64,000 nt of DNA from Lepidodermella squamata. Lineage: Eukaryota > Gastrotricha. Made by a program: the position numbers and the translations under genes. Below, one piece after another: positions 23,767 to 34,869 of the stretch (positions are counted from its first letter, which is position 1; each line of letters opens with the position of its first letter). The stretch spans positions 3,782,001 to 3,846,000 of the forward strand of contig JBLDXI010000017.1 of NCBI GenBank assembly GCA_047495785.1. Direction: 5' to 3'. Under the pieces are notes generated by a model. The model searched no databases and was not told the origin of the DNA. It worked only from the letters and a program-made list of their open reading frames with translations.

Positions 23767-24676
23767 CGGGGTGGTGATCGTACGGACCTTAACTTAAGTG
23801 GTAACTTTTCAGATAAGTTCACTTTGCTAAGTTGACCTTAAATTGGTGTGTGATCGAAACTCACCTTATCAAAGGCGCCCTTAGTTAAGGTCCACTTAAA
23901 GGAATGTTATCGTACCTTATCCGGATCTCGATACCGTTCTATCACCAACCTTAACTTTTTACTGAGATTCGTAAGTTGAGTGATCAAAGTTAAAGTGACC
24001 TTAAGTGATTGCGCAACAATGCCAAAAGATGGCCTGATTTCTAGAGACAAATATGTGTCCCAATTATCAGTCCGATATTTTCATTGGTCAAGATTAGAAG
24101 CTTTGTAATCGATCCTATTTTATTTCTAGTATTGCGGAACCCATATTTTCTCCGCGATGCTCCACTAATTCAAGATTGCTCACCTGTCCGTAGCCGCTAA
24201 AACTTTCACTAAGATAAGAAAAGTCGTGATACGATCACCCAACTTATCTTTTCTTCGTTGTCGATAATTATTTTTGCGCAATTTACAGGAAAACTCGACA
24301 CCAATGCCTTGGCATAGGTCCGCAGTGGCACGACAGAGTCGTCGACGCCCGGTAAACCCGGTTTTTCCTCGTGAAATATCGACAACCAGTTGGCTGAGGG
24401 ACCTCTCGAGGTCCCTTACACTTAGGGGTGTGACAACCCTTAACTTATTTTCTCAAGTCCATTTTAAGGCGTCTTTTTCTTTCGATCACTTACTTATTGT
24501 TAAAAAGTACAAAATGTTTACTTATTTCCTTAACTTAAGCGTTCGATCACACTTCGACTTAAGTTGACCCTATTTCGCAAAAACAGTTAAAGATAAGGAT
24601 GACCTTAACTTCCGATCACCAACCTTAGCACCTGAGGAATTAAGGTGGGGTTAAGGAGCTTACGATCACCACCCCG
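23767..24676 (-). mobile_element. 910-bp TIR element, copy B, inverted relative to copy A
   Basis: Reverse complement of copy A with few differences (about 95 percent or more by eye over the parts compared), separated from it by 36 bp. Its left flank 'cctttaacactttaa' resembles the terminus of family X, so A and B may both have landed in X ends. Flanking bases (taa / ata) give no clean target duplication. Confidence 0.75.
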
Positions 24677-24984
24677 ATAATCCAGTGAAAAGGCTTTATC
24701 AGAAATTTTTCTTAGCTGGGAATTAGGTCAATAACGCACCGTCAACAGGGAAATTTGAATTAGCGCCCACTGAGAAGGTCTTATCCACCAACCGCGATCG
24801 GAAATGATTTTGCAGAATTTTTCATTGATCCGCGCCAATTTTATGAAACCTCGAGTTTCGGACTATCGTGCAATGTTTTTTTCGGGAATCGGTGACTTGG
24901 ATCCATTACGGACCATCTCTCAAAATAAATTGGAGCCCCTGGCAAGACAGACAATCAACTCAGGCCACATCGGATGCAAAAATT

Positions 24985-26490
24985 TCATTTTTCAAAAATG
25001 GAAAAATTATGAAAATGGCAAAACGCATTTCTTGCACAACTTTCTTGCGGTACGTCTTTTGGAAACAAGCTCAACGTTTTTTCTACTAACTCTTCTGTAT
25101 CTTTACAAAACTTGGGATCATCAGGCGTTTTCCAGACCGTTTGGAGGTGATCTGCGAAGATTGTCGCCTTCCCAGAGTTTGTGAACTGGTCGAGGCCTGT
25201 GCTGTCTTTGATTGGCGGATATTGTCTCTGATTCGATGCTAAGGTGTTGTTCGATAGAACGTGGAATTCTTTCCAGAATAGTCTGGGATTGTCCTTCAAC
25301 ATTTTTGATAACTCAGTACACCGTCTTTTAAATCGTCCTGCTCTTTCCTTAGCGATAAGGTACTTGACCTTTCTTGTGGCTGCGTTATACCTTGTTCTCA
25401 CTCGGCTTGAGCGTGACCACTCCCAAGCCCTTCTTGCAGCTCTTCATTCGTCTATGGCGGTCTTAATCTCTGCTGTTAGCCGCCAGCCTCTAAGTTTGCC
25501 GGCTTCGCATTTCGGTGTAGTGGTAGTCGTCGCTTGATTTACTATTGATTCGAGATTTTCTATTGCTGCATCAATTTTCTCTATCGAAGTCAGGTCGGTA
25601 GTGTCGAACTTTTCACACATTTTATCGATTTCATCCTTAAATTGTTCTGTATTTTCATTGCATCCAAGTTTAGGCGAAGTGCGAAGTTCATGGAAGCTAC
25701 AAGGTGCATTGGCTGTTACTCTTACGTGTAGTGCTACTGCTAGATGATCAGATCCTATATCTGGTAGAACCTCAACTGATACTGCGCGCTTGGCTGCTTT
25801 TTCACCGGCTATGAATAGATCGAGGCATTCTTTTTTTTCCTTTACGCGTTGTGTATGTGTGTTCACCCTGCGACAGAATTACGTAGTTTTGCCCCGCTGG
25901 CATCGGGCCTACCGGTTGTACCCAAAGCATAGTCATTATTGTGTCTATGTCGGGTTTGATGTGTGCCATGGCGGCATCCGACAGAATGGTTTTCGGTGGG
26001 CGGTATACTGAAACTATTTTGATGGCTGCCACGCCTTCTAGCTTAATTTGTGCCATCTGAATTTCACAGTTGTCTATAATTGAACCTCCTAAGTCCTCGC
26101 ATTCTATTCCTTCTCTAATTAGTATGGCAACACCGCCGCCTTTTATGTTAGGACGGTCGTGGCGGAAGACTTAGTAACAGATAAAAAGCCTTGTGTGGCT
26201 TCAAGAAGGTTTCATTTATGCAGATGATGTCTATGTTGAATGTTCCTGCTATGGTTTTCAGTTCTATGATTCTGGCCTTAGTAAGTTGATTAGTGTTGAT
26301 GTGACATATTATGAAGACTTGGTATTTTCATTTTCCTTTTTGATACCGCTTTTGTTCGGTCGTCATGCCTTGTTCGATCTTAGGAATTATTCGGTCAAGT
26401 ATTTTCAGGATGATGTCGACTTGGTTGTCTACGCTTCTTTCCAGCCTTTCGGCCCACACGTTGAATCCGGTTGCACTTCTTGTTAATGAA
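24985..26490 (-). pseudogene. Non-LTR retrotransposon family B, degenerate ORF1 end plus ORF2 endonuclease and linker
   Basis: Minus strand, in order from the high coordinate. At 26490-26300 are remnants with ILDRIIPKIEQGMTTEQK, matching the copy near 59.3 kb. At 26056-25800 the endonuclease reads MAQIKLEGVAAIKIVSVYRP followed by a TILSDAAMAHI block. At about 25770 is the IGSDHLAVAL motif with the catalytic SDH of APE-type endonucleases. At 25401-24985 is the linker with KYLIAKERAGRFKRRCTELS, LKDNPRLFWKEFHVLSNN and FADHLQTVWK. Frame shifts separate the blocks and the reverse transcriptase is missing. It abuts family A at about 26490. Confidence 0.75.
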
Positions 26491-28870
26491 TCCTTCTTTT
26501 ACTCTCTTACTTCCTTCTCCTTGAACGGGTATGCTACCTTCCGCTGTGATAGGGCACAGGACCTTGCAGCAGCCTTGCTTGGCGACGCGCATGGCGGGTC
26601 GGCGATCCTGGTTCGCAAAGGGACGGTTGTTGTCTCTGAGCAGAAGCTGGCCTTGACTGGGGCGAAGAGAAGTGAGTGGCTCCGTCTCGACCTGCTGCCT
26701 GACCGTCGTAGCGAAGTCGTGCGTGTGATCACCGGCTACAGTCCCCCCACGTCTAGTCTCGACCTGCGGTGGCTTGAAGAGGAGTTTGCTGATGCTGCCC
26801 GCCTCGGCCTCCCTTGCTTCTTCAGCGTCGCAAGCGGCTTTTCGCTCCGCCATGCTGCAACCCGACTCGGCCTCACGATCTTGCCCTCACCGAAACCCAC
26901 TTGCCTTCACCTCGACACTGGCACCTTGTCAACCCTCGATGTTTGGGTCCTTAACGACGCCGCACTGCACCTGCTGCGCGGTGGTGTGATTGTTGGCGAT
27001 AGGTACACCAGCGATCATTATACGACCTCTATATCTCGTCGTCGGTGCGGCCAAAAGTATTATATCCATAAAAAATCGAAAATGAGATTTTTACAGTTTC
27101 AGGCTCATAATTTAACGCCCGTTATTATTCTGAAAACCGCATCTCAAAATTCGCCAGGGATCAAAAGTATTATATCCACTTTCGTGCCTTTTTTACTAGT
27201 CACTTTGTCGGCAGAATCAACAGTATTATCTCCATGGCATGAGTTCGAAAGGGCACCAAAAGTATTATATCCAGCAAAAAATCACTCAATCGCGAGCAAA
27301 ATGGCGTTGTAAAAATCGCCAAAAAGTAAATGCCTGCATGAGGAATCGAACCACAGCAGTGCTATGTTGATGCCAAGCAAAAAATAATCCTCTTTGCCCT
27401 CGCTTTAAAAAATTCGCCAAAAATGGATGCACGAACGAGGAATCGAACCACTTTATGTAAAAACACCATAACACAAAAACAAAAAAGTACAAAACAGTAT
27501 TATATCCAACGCATGTCTCGATAGCGCAAAAACGGTGCATCGCCGGTAAACATGGTTAGCGTCATTCGATCCGCCGTGATCAACTACCCCCATGTTCGAC
27601 TTGATGACATATTTTACTGAAAGTTTCGAAAATAAAAGCAGTTTTTTCGATTAATCTCAAAATTAATTCTCTTGGATATAATACTTTTGGCCGCACCGAC
27701 GACAATCTGTCAATTTTCCGGTTGGCAGACGCCCGCCTGCATTTGACTATCCCGCTCCTGACCCGTTTCCGCGCTTCGATGTCTCCCGCGCTGACCGTCT
27801 CGGATTTTCGCGTACGCTGATCGAGAAGTTGATTGCGATTCCTATGCCTGTTCCAGGTGACCCGTTCCCGCGTCTTGTCGCGTATCGCCGCTCCGTCACC
27901 CGCGCTGTAGCCGACTCCCGTAACCGTCACGTGCCCGTCTGCGAGCCAGGGCAGCTGCGGAGGCTTGCTATGAGCCAGGAGATGCGTCATATCATCAAGG
28001 AGAAGCGCATTCTGGAGAGAGCCCTGGGCGACCATGTCGACCGCGACCTGTGCGTTCTTCTCAAGGCCCTTGACGCCCGTTTTCGTGATGCGAAGCAGGC
28101 CCATCAACTCCGCCGAGATGTCGCCAACCTTCGAAGGGTAGAAGCTCTGTCAGCTCAACGCCGCTACCGCGAAGCCTGGGAGCGACTCAAACGTCTCGAC
28201 AAGCACCGCCCGCAGCGCTCGACTGGTCCTATGAAGCTTGATGATGGTCGCGTCCTAGAGCCGTCCGTCGAGCTCGCTGATGTCCTTCTCGATCAGTTTG
28301 TGAAGCCCATGACGCCATTCACCGACCCTGCTGCCGACGCCTATCTGAAGCAACAGTGGGCTGACATCGAACAGTTCGTCGCATCTGATCCCGACCTACA
28401 ACGCACTGACCGCCTTCAGCTTCCAGCCCCTGGCGAGTTCTCCGTCAGTCAGCGCATGGTTGCCGATGCTGTGTCCCGCCTCAAGCCGTTCAAGGCTCCT
28501 GGGTTGGATGGTATCAGCCCCGTCTTCTACAAGTGGGGTGGACCGGTGCTGCAGCGCCACCTCCGGCACATGTTCAACCTGAGCCTCGGATCGCGCTTCG
28601 TACTGCCCGACTGGAAGGAAGCTGCTGTGGTACCCGTGCCGAAAGCTGGCAAGCCGTTAGGAGCTGTCTCATCCCAGCTGCCGATCTCGTTGTTACCCGT
28701 CGACGGCACGCTGTTGGAGTCCATCGTGGCGCGTTGGTTGGGCGAGTTTTTGGAGAGCCACCACGCCCTGCCCGACAACCAGTATGCGTTCCGCGCGCAC
28801 CACTCTGCGCCCGATGTCCCTTTACGCGTCGCCCACACCGTTCACCTTGCCCGTTCTCGACACCGAAAAG
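26490..28870 (+). pseudogene. Non-LTR retrotransposon family A, copy 1 (endonuclease and partial reverse transcriptase)
   Basis: Plus strand, split by the insertion at 27038-27703. Before it is an APE-like endonuclease segment: HGGSAILVRKGTVVVSEQKL, VRVITGYSPPTSS and finally VGDRYTSDHYTTSIS, the SDH motif near the end of the nuclease fold. After it the frame resumes (PVGRRPPAFDYP...) and runs from 27829 into a reverse transcriptase: LKPFKAPGLDGISPVFYKWG, DWKEAAVVPVPKAGK and DNQYAFRAHHSAPDV. The catalytic YADD part is missing; homology stops at about 28870, where an oppositely oriented copy begins. Related to the fuller copy at 36.0-40.8 kb. Confidence 0.8.
27038..27703. mobile_element. 666-bp TIR element inserted in the family A LINE
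   Basis: Perfect 31-nt terminal inverted repeats (27038-27068 and 27673-27703) that include 'gtcggtgcggccaaaagtat'. Inside, the motif 'agtattatatcca' recurs directly at about 27057, 27167, 27221 (variant), 27260 and 27496. There is also a 43-nt unit repeated at about 27312 and 27409, each with 'ggaatcgaacc', the complement of a tRNA/SINE B-box. No coding potential. The LINE frame continues on both sides. No direct target duplication was resolved. Confidence 0.8.
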
Positions 28871-28929
28871 CGAGCGGAAATTCTTTCCTTCAAAATTCCA
28901 TCCCTAGCTGGATAAAAATCCGACTTCCG

Positions 28930-30680
28930 ACACTGCAAAGGCCACGTACTCACACTTGGTGGGGTTGATTGACAAACGCCAGCGCCAGCGCCAGCACCAG
29001 CGTTCGTGATTCCATAAAGCCATTTGCACGCGAGCAGCAACATTTGCAGCGGGTTTCCCGGTGGCCCAGATGGCATGATCATCGGCGTAGACCGCGGCTG
29101 CCGACGAGCGCGCAGCGTCATCGGGCTGAACTACAGGAGGCAGCGACGACAGTGGTGACCCCTGGGGGACGCCACAGGCGCAGTCGAACGGGTCGCTCAG
29201 CGAATCCCCGACGAGTCGTACGCGTCCTTGGTGTCCAGGAACGCCGCGACGGTGACGAGACGATCGGGGTCCGCGCGGCCCTCGGCGACGTCATGCAACA
29301 GCCGAATGACTGGGTCCAAGATGGACCGAAGCCGCTGGACGGCGGCTTGCCCGGGCGATAGCTTGCCATACTGGACGCAGAAGCAGGAACCGGGAGACCA
29401 GTGACTCCATCAATTTGGAGAGGCAGGATCAAGGCGATGGGCCTGTAGCCGTCAAATGAGCGGTGGGACTGCCCGGGTTTCGGCACGGGGACGACGACGG
29501 CGGACTTCCATGCCGCCGGCAAGTAGCCCGTGTTGAGACTAAAGTTGTAGAGGAGCAGGACCGCCTCGAGCATGGCTGGTGGTGCACGCTTGAGCAGTGC
29601 AGGTTGTCATAGAAGAGTTGCTCCACGTGTCGTAGATTCTGCTCGCAGACGGCCTGCTGGATGATGGCGACCTCGCGGGACACTTGGCGAGTCGCGGCAT
29701 TGAGGGCGGCCTTCGACGCGCCTGAGTTTTCATGACCGTGCCGGCTCTCGCAGAGAGTACGCCATTCGATCGCCTGCTTAGCCGCCGCACTGAGACGGAG
29801 CCGGGGAAGTCGTCCAACCGAGATGCGGGGAATCGCGATGGCCGCGCTATCCAACATGGAGAAGCGGTCCAGTACAACTGCTGGGTCACCAGCGACGGCA
29901 GGCAGGCGGGCGTCACATTCACGCTGGTAGGTCGTCCAATCGGCGCGAGAATAGTCAAAACGCATGGGTGCGGGGCAGGTTGCCCGAGGTAGGCCCGTCC
30001 CAGGGGCTGCGGAGCGGGGCTAACGGCGTGGTCGGAGCCGAGCTGCTCGCCTACAAGTGGAGGGCCGGAGACACACGAGGAGACGTGGCTGGGGCGCCAG
30101 CGGCGAGCGAGGGCAAGGAGGCCAAGGAACGGGCGGCCTTCGGCAACAAGACGCGTGGCACCTTCGCGGGATTTACAGCATACATCGATCAAGGGGCCAT
30201 CACCGTGACGCGACTCAACCACCCAAGCCTCTTCAACGAAGTCGCCCCACTCGGCGAGAACATCGGCCGGGGTTACACCCTCGAACAAGTTGAACAACAA
30301 GGCCTTGCGGGAGTCCGCACCAGCACGCTGGGGGCGAGCCGACGAACGCTGCACCGAGGAGCCTTGCGCCTGGGCTTCCAGGGCCGCTCGAATGAGGGAG
30401 TTAAATTCCTGGAAGTGGGTGCTGGATGGGCGGTGGACGCGCGCGTCGCCACCAAAAGCGTCGCGCAGCCAACGAGCACGGGTGAGCAAGGCGGTCGTGC
30501 TGGCCTCATCGCGACGCTGGATTCCGAAGCCACCGCGGCTACACACCCACGACCGCAGGAACAGGACATCGGGCGCCACACGCTTGAGCAGAGAGTTGAA
30601 CTCGGGACCGACGTTATCGAGAATAACCAACCGCTGGTAGCGGGGAGAGCGACCCGCCGCGACTGTGAACTGTTACTGTT
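28930..30680 (-). pseudogene. Non-LTR retrotransposon family A, copy 2 (ORF1 and fragmentary ORF2)
   Basis: Minus strand. 30630-30000 encodes an ORF1 nucleic-acid-binding protein: VILDNVGPEFNSLLKRVAPD, WLRDAFGGDARVH and LFNLFEGVTPADVLAEWGDF. These align with copy 3 (DAFGGNAKVH and LNLFEGVTPEYLLKVW). ORF2 follows as broken pieces: VVGRLPRLRLSAAAKQ-type linker near 29.8 kb, YNFSLNTGYLPAAWKSAVVV near 29.55 kb, IRLLHDVAEGRADPDRLVTV near 29.3 kb and a decayed palm near 29.06 kb. Many frame shifts. It meets copy 1 tail to tail near 28.9 kb. Confidence 0.75.
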
Positions 30681-30849
30681 TTTATTGTTGCATTTTGTTT
30701 TTCAACATTTAGCAATTGGTAAGGCTAAACCACAGATGAAGTGTATTTTCGCAGATCATCAGCATTTTTCTTCACATAATTAATGAATACGTTGTGCGAA
30801 CTGGTAATAATAGTAGAAGGTAGGTGGTTCCAAGCGCCACGAACGCGTC

Positions 30850-32171
30850 TCACGAAAGAATATTGAAAGTTCCTGAATATTGAAAGTTCCAGATTTTCCT
30901 GAACTTTTTCATTACAATAGCATGTGCTGGTAGTCGAGCGTTTTTGGATATTTCGAAGAAGTCCGAATACTTGGCATCAATAAAATTGTGGTAAAGTATG
31001 TGACATAGAGACAGATCATGTATCAAGCGCCGCATTTCAAAGGTAAACATTCCCAGTTTCTCCAGCCTCTCCTCATAAGAAGCGCCTTCAATCGGTATGT
31101 AAATATAACGATATAAAAGCCTCTTAGTAAAGCGACAGTGCACAGACTCTAGTTCTTCGATATCTTTTAGGAGATAAGGAGAGTAAACGGAAGGGCAGTA
31201 GTCAAGGCGTGACAGAGTATAGTTTTTGTAGGCCTTGAGGCGCAAGGATTTCGAAGCAAACGGCTTACAAATTACGCCGTTGATGAGGTGCCATTTCACT
31301 GCTAATGCATTACAGTGTTCGGAGAATGCCAAATCTTTGTCTACAATTATACCAAGGTCCTTGACAGAATCGACAACAGTGAGTTCATTATCCTTCATCT
31401 TAAAGGTGAAAGAGAGGCTTTTGCTACCAAGCCAAAGCACAACGCACTTCTTTGAGTTCACAGATAGGCCGTTTTCGTCAAACCATTCGATGATTTTGTC
31501 CAGGTCCCGCTGTAACTCTATGCAATCGGATAGACTGCGAATAACGTGGTAAAGCTCCGTGTCATCCGCGAAGAATTTTGCGAAAGACGTCTTGATCAGC
31601 TCGTTAGGAGCATCGGCAGTGAAAATCAAGAAAAGCAGGGGGGCCCAATACTGAGTCCCGAGGCACGCCAGAGGTAACAGGCAACCAGTCTGAAACGCTG
31701 GAATTAACAACAGTTCTGAAGAAGCGATCGGTCAAGAAGGCTCTAATCCGCATATTTTGATATCACGTAGCTTAGACAGTAATAAAACAATCGGAACAAC
31801 GTCGAAGGCTTTCGACAGATCGAGATATATCACTATTACACCTAGCATCTGGTCAAGAATTTTCAGCCAGTCAGATATGCATGAAAGTAGTTGCGTTTCG
31901 CAACTTCGACGGGATAAGCAGCCGTACTGGTTTTCAGAGATCAGGTTATTTCTGTATAGATAGAGAAGAAGATGTTCCTGAACAATAGTTTCCTGCGTTT
32001 TACAAAGCATACAAGTCAGCCTGATTGGGCGATAATTTCCAGCACACGAAGCATCACCGTTGCGCTTGAAAATTGGCGCAACATTGGCGTGTTTCCACAC
32101 TAACGGTATTTCCCCGCTGTTCAAAGAGAGGCTGAAAATGATAGCAACATGAATCGATATAGAACAAGCAA
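30850..32171 (-). pseudogene. CR1-like LINE reverse transcriptase, 3' part
   Basis: Minus strand. 32150-31732 encodes the fingers of the reverse transcriptase (NSGEIPLVWKHANVAPIFKR, NYRPIRLTCMLCK, VIYLDLSKAFDVV). 31710-30850 encodes the palm and thumb with VLGPLLFLIF, the catalytic FADDTELYHV, NSKKCVVLWLGSKSL, VKDLGIIVDKDL and the C-terminal YCPSVYSPYLLKDIEELESV. One frame shift near 31.7 kb breaks it. The element continues at 34051 on the far side of an insertion (32172-34048). The motif set is that of CR1/L2/Jockey-type elements. Confidence 0.85.
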
Positions 32172-32894
32172 CCCAGTCAAAAGTCTGTAGGCCTAGACTA
32201 GGCTCCTAGGCCTATTGTAGGCCTAATTGAATCTAGCCTAGTTCAGGTCTGGGCCTAGGCTAGGCCTAACAACAGAGCTTTGAAAATGGCCCGAAAATGC
32301 TGGGCCTGGTCTAGGCCTAGCCAATTTTCTCATCAATTTTCTAGGCCCAGACTAGGCCTATAGGAATTGAGTGAAGTAGGCTGCCATCATGCGTATATCA
32401 TTTGTGTGTATGATATGTCCATTTCCCACAATTCCTGGAGCATATCGCAAGAATTTGTGAAATCAGTGCACCTTGTGGCCATATCATTAATGTTGTTTGT
32501 TGGTTGATGCAACTCGAAAAATGAAAGTTGCAAAGTCTGGCATTTACTTGACCCATTGCTATGCCTCTCACATTTGGCTGTATAATAATGGCCATGGGTC
32601 AGATATAAAAACGGATTGCACCAATAGATTCCCCGTGAAAAACTGCACTAGAAATCATTTTTGAAATAAAAACATAAAAAAATAAAAATAAAAATAAGTC
32701 ATCCACAAAAAGGACCGCGATATTGGGATCCAGGCACCCTCTATGGGTACTTTGGGTGACCATGGGTGATCATGGACCTACTCCCAACTGCTAAGTGAGC
32801 CCATCGACCTACTTTATTTGCGCTTACACTTGCTTAAAATCACTGAAAAAACCGACTTGAAACTTATATACCCCTATTAACCCCTACTGTATAT

Positions 32895-33100
32895 GCGTGA
32901 CCAGCTGGTCTAGTGGTAGCGCGTCCACCTCTTTGGCAAGGCGACCCGGGTTCGACTCCAACCCCGACACAAGTCAACATCGAGCGATTTGTCTTTCGAT
33001 TCTTTCAAACAATGTTACGAGTCGATCTGCAATGGTTACCGGCACCTGGGAGCTCAGGGACCAGGGGTAGCCAGACTTAATTATTGTTTGGGTATACCTC
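32895..33100 (+). repeat. tRNA-derived SINE-like segment
   Basis: Contains an A-box-like 'tggtctagtggt' and a perfect B-box 'ggttcgactcc', spaced as in a tRNA gene. It is followed by about 140 nt of unrelated tail. The acceptor and T stems do not pair well, so it is not a working tRNA but the RNA polymerase III head of a SINE or a tRNA pseudogene. Confidence 0.55.
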
Positions 33101-33172
33101 TAAAACCCTAGACTAGGCCTAGATTATCGCTCAAATTTAGGCCTAGCCCAGGCCCAGAGACCCAGGGGGGTA

Positions 33173-34023
33173 TGTTGGAATCTAGCTTAAACTTTCCGTA
33201 TCTTTTCCTAAGTTAGGCTAAAACTTGAGCCGAGATCTTTCTAAAAATCCAATTACTCCGGGACACTTTTCTAGTGTTGTCCTATATAATTTCTAAAACC
33301 AATTGTTAAATTGTCCCTTTTTAATTTTCAATGTGTCATCTGCAAGAAGCAAGTGAGATGTCAATATGAAAAAATAACTAGGTAGAAAGAATTTAATAGG
33401 ATTTCACGGCCAGTAACCAGTTGGCTATTTATTATTATTATTGTTATTAAAATTAGTAAAATTAGTAAGCCTATTAAGCCTACCTGAGCGTTCGCCAATT
33501 ATAAATGAAATTGGCGATATTATAATTTTAAATAATAATTATTTTGCGATGAATTCAACGCAGAAAACGTTTATCATTGACCGATCGCAAACGAAATAGT
33601 CGCGACCGTCGAGAAATGTTGCGAGTAATATAGCAGCGGAAAATGCAGATATTTTACTGATAATATTGGAAATAAATATATTATACGCGCTTTCAACTTC
33701 TCGAAATTTTGAATTCCGCGCCATCGAGCAATGACGCTATAAGACGCGCCATCCGCCGGTTGGGCCGTAACACCCGTTTTTTTGTAAACCTCCTCGTACA
33801 TGGTTTGAAAAATTCTGAGTTTAAACCAGGTTTAGCGGATAAAACCTGCAAATTTTCTCTCATTTGTACATAGGTTTTTTAATCGAACATAGGAATTTTC
33901 TTCTATTGCTCCATTTTATATACGCGAACAATGGCGAGTCCCAATACGCAACAATGGTTGCTTTGGAAATGAGAGGAAAACTTAAACCTTAAACCTTAAT
34001 CCAACATAAGGAAGGTTCCAACA
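33173..34023 (-). repeat. Inner repeat, TG...CA bounded, related to 43.76-44.30 kb
   Basis: Runs from 'tgttggaa' to 'ttccaaca', the form of a solo LTR or a TIR element. Its 33480-34000 part is an inverted copy of 43763-44295. Both carry 'tatataaaatgg' (TATA-like) and a coding frame starting MYEEVYKKTG. Here that frame breaks after about 45 codons; in the other copy it is open for 85. Confidence 0.55.
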
Positions 34024-34050
34024 TACGCCCCCCAGGGTTTTGACTGGGAA

Positions 34051-34690
34051 GTTTCTTAATTAGAACCGCCGGCAAGTTATCAGGCCCGCCAATGGGCTTT
34101 TCTTTCATTCCACGCAACGCAGCATAGACACATTCAGGTCAATATTCTGTAAACAGTTCGATACAACCTTGAAATTACTAGTAGGCCCAACCTTATCTTT
34201 GTTGTACGAACCAGCAAACTGTTTCCTAAAAACTTCAGCTTTTTCCGAGTCGCTAACAATATTCGACGAGATTAGTGATTGAATCAGTCGGAGAATTAGG
34301 TGAACGTTAAACAGCGACGATACGCAAGGCAACACCGTCAATCACATCCGCAAAAATAACCCACATTACTTTCTTTTTTAAAAATCAATTTCAACACATT
34401 TTTAGGCAATTCGAACATCCGAGTGGACTCTCCTGCCACATAGCCGACATGCGATAACCGATAGAGGGGATTTGATCTCACAGTCACATTCAACACACAT
34501 AGTTTTTTTTTTGGTTGTCGAACCCTGATATTGCTTCGATGTCCTTCACGTTGATCTGTCCAAACGGCAGGTTTAGACGATTGAGTAGCACTGCCGGTAC
34601 CAGCTTGTTGCGGTCTGCACGTGTTGACGCTTCGTTCGCTTTTGAAGTCGGTGGTTTACTAGCGCGTGCCACTCTGGTGCTGTTTTGCTG
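34051..34690 (-). pseudogene. CR1-like LINE, 5' part of the split copy
   Basis: Minus strand. 34341-34100 encodes SDSEKAEVFRKQFAGSYNKD, the linker that precedes LINE reverse transcriptases. The next block reads AALRGMKEKPIGGPDNLP and continues to the break at 34050. Further out, 34710-34490 encodes a Ser/Thr/Lys-rich protein start (MSTRVNQQNSTRVARASKPP...), possibly ORF1 of the same element. The endonuclease is missing, so the copy carries an internal deletion besides the later insertion. Confidence 0.6.
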
Positions 34691-34869
34691 ATTGACACGC
34701 GTTGACATGATGGTGAAAGGGGTTGAAGTCCGAAAACATTTAAAATCAGCGCTGCGGTGCGGCCAGAGGTGCTTGCGAGGCAGAACGGTAGGACCGAAGG
34801 CAGGAAGGGGGGGGCGGCCGGAAGAGGCCATTTTTCGAGCGATAAATCTGCCCAGCTTGTTGCCAAAAA

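Larger units (their letters stand above)
32172..34048. mobile_element. Composite 1.9-kb TIR insertion splitting a CR1-like LINE
   Basis: Ends are 'cccagtcaaaa' and 'ttttgactggg', flanked by a 2-bp duplication 'aa' (32170-32171 and 34049-34050). Excising the insert rejoins the LINE frame exactly, which fixes the borders. The inside is layered: 'aggcctaga/ctaggcct' palindromic repeats at 32190-32370 and 33105-33165, a tRNA-like SINE segment at about 32895-33100, and an inner unit at 33173-34023 that begins 'tgttggaa' and ends 'ttccaaca'. No transposase is visible. Confidence 0.8.

Noticed and set aside
26365-27312. A single 315-codon host gene
   Set aside because: It is a chimera of three unrelated pieces: the antisense end of LINE B, the LINE A endonuclease, and the start of the TIR insertion at 27038.
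29968-30783. 271-codon plus-strand frame
   Set aside because: It is the antisense shadow of LINE A ORF1, which matches copy 3 on the other strand.
32895-32970. Functional tRNA gene
   Set aside because: A- and B-box sequences fit, but acceptor and T stems do not pair, and it sits inside a transposon. Treated as a SINE head.
33173-34023. A certain solo LTR
   Set aside because: It has TG...CA ends, but the inverted similarity continues outside them and no direct target duplication flanks it, so a TIR element is equally possible.
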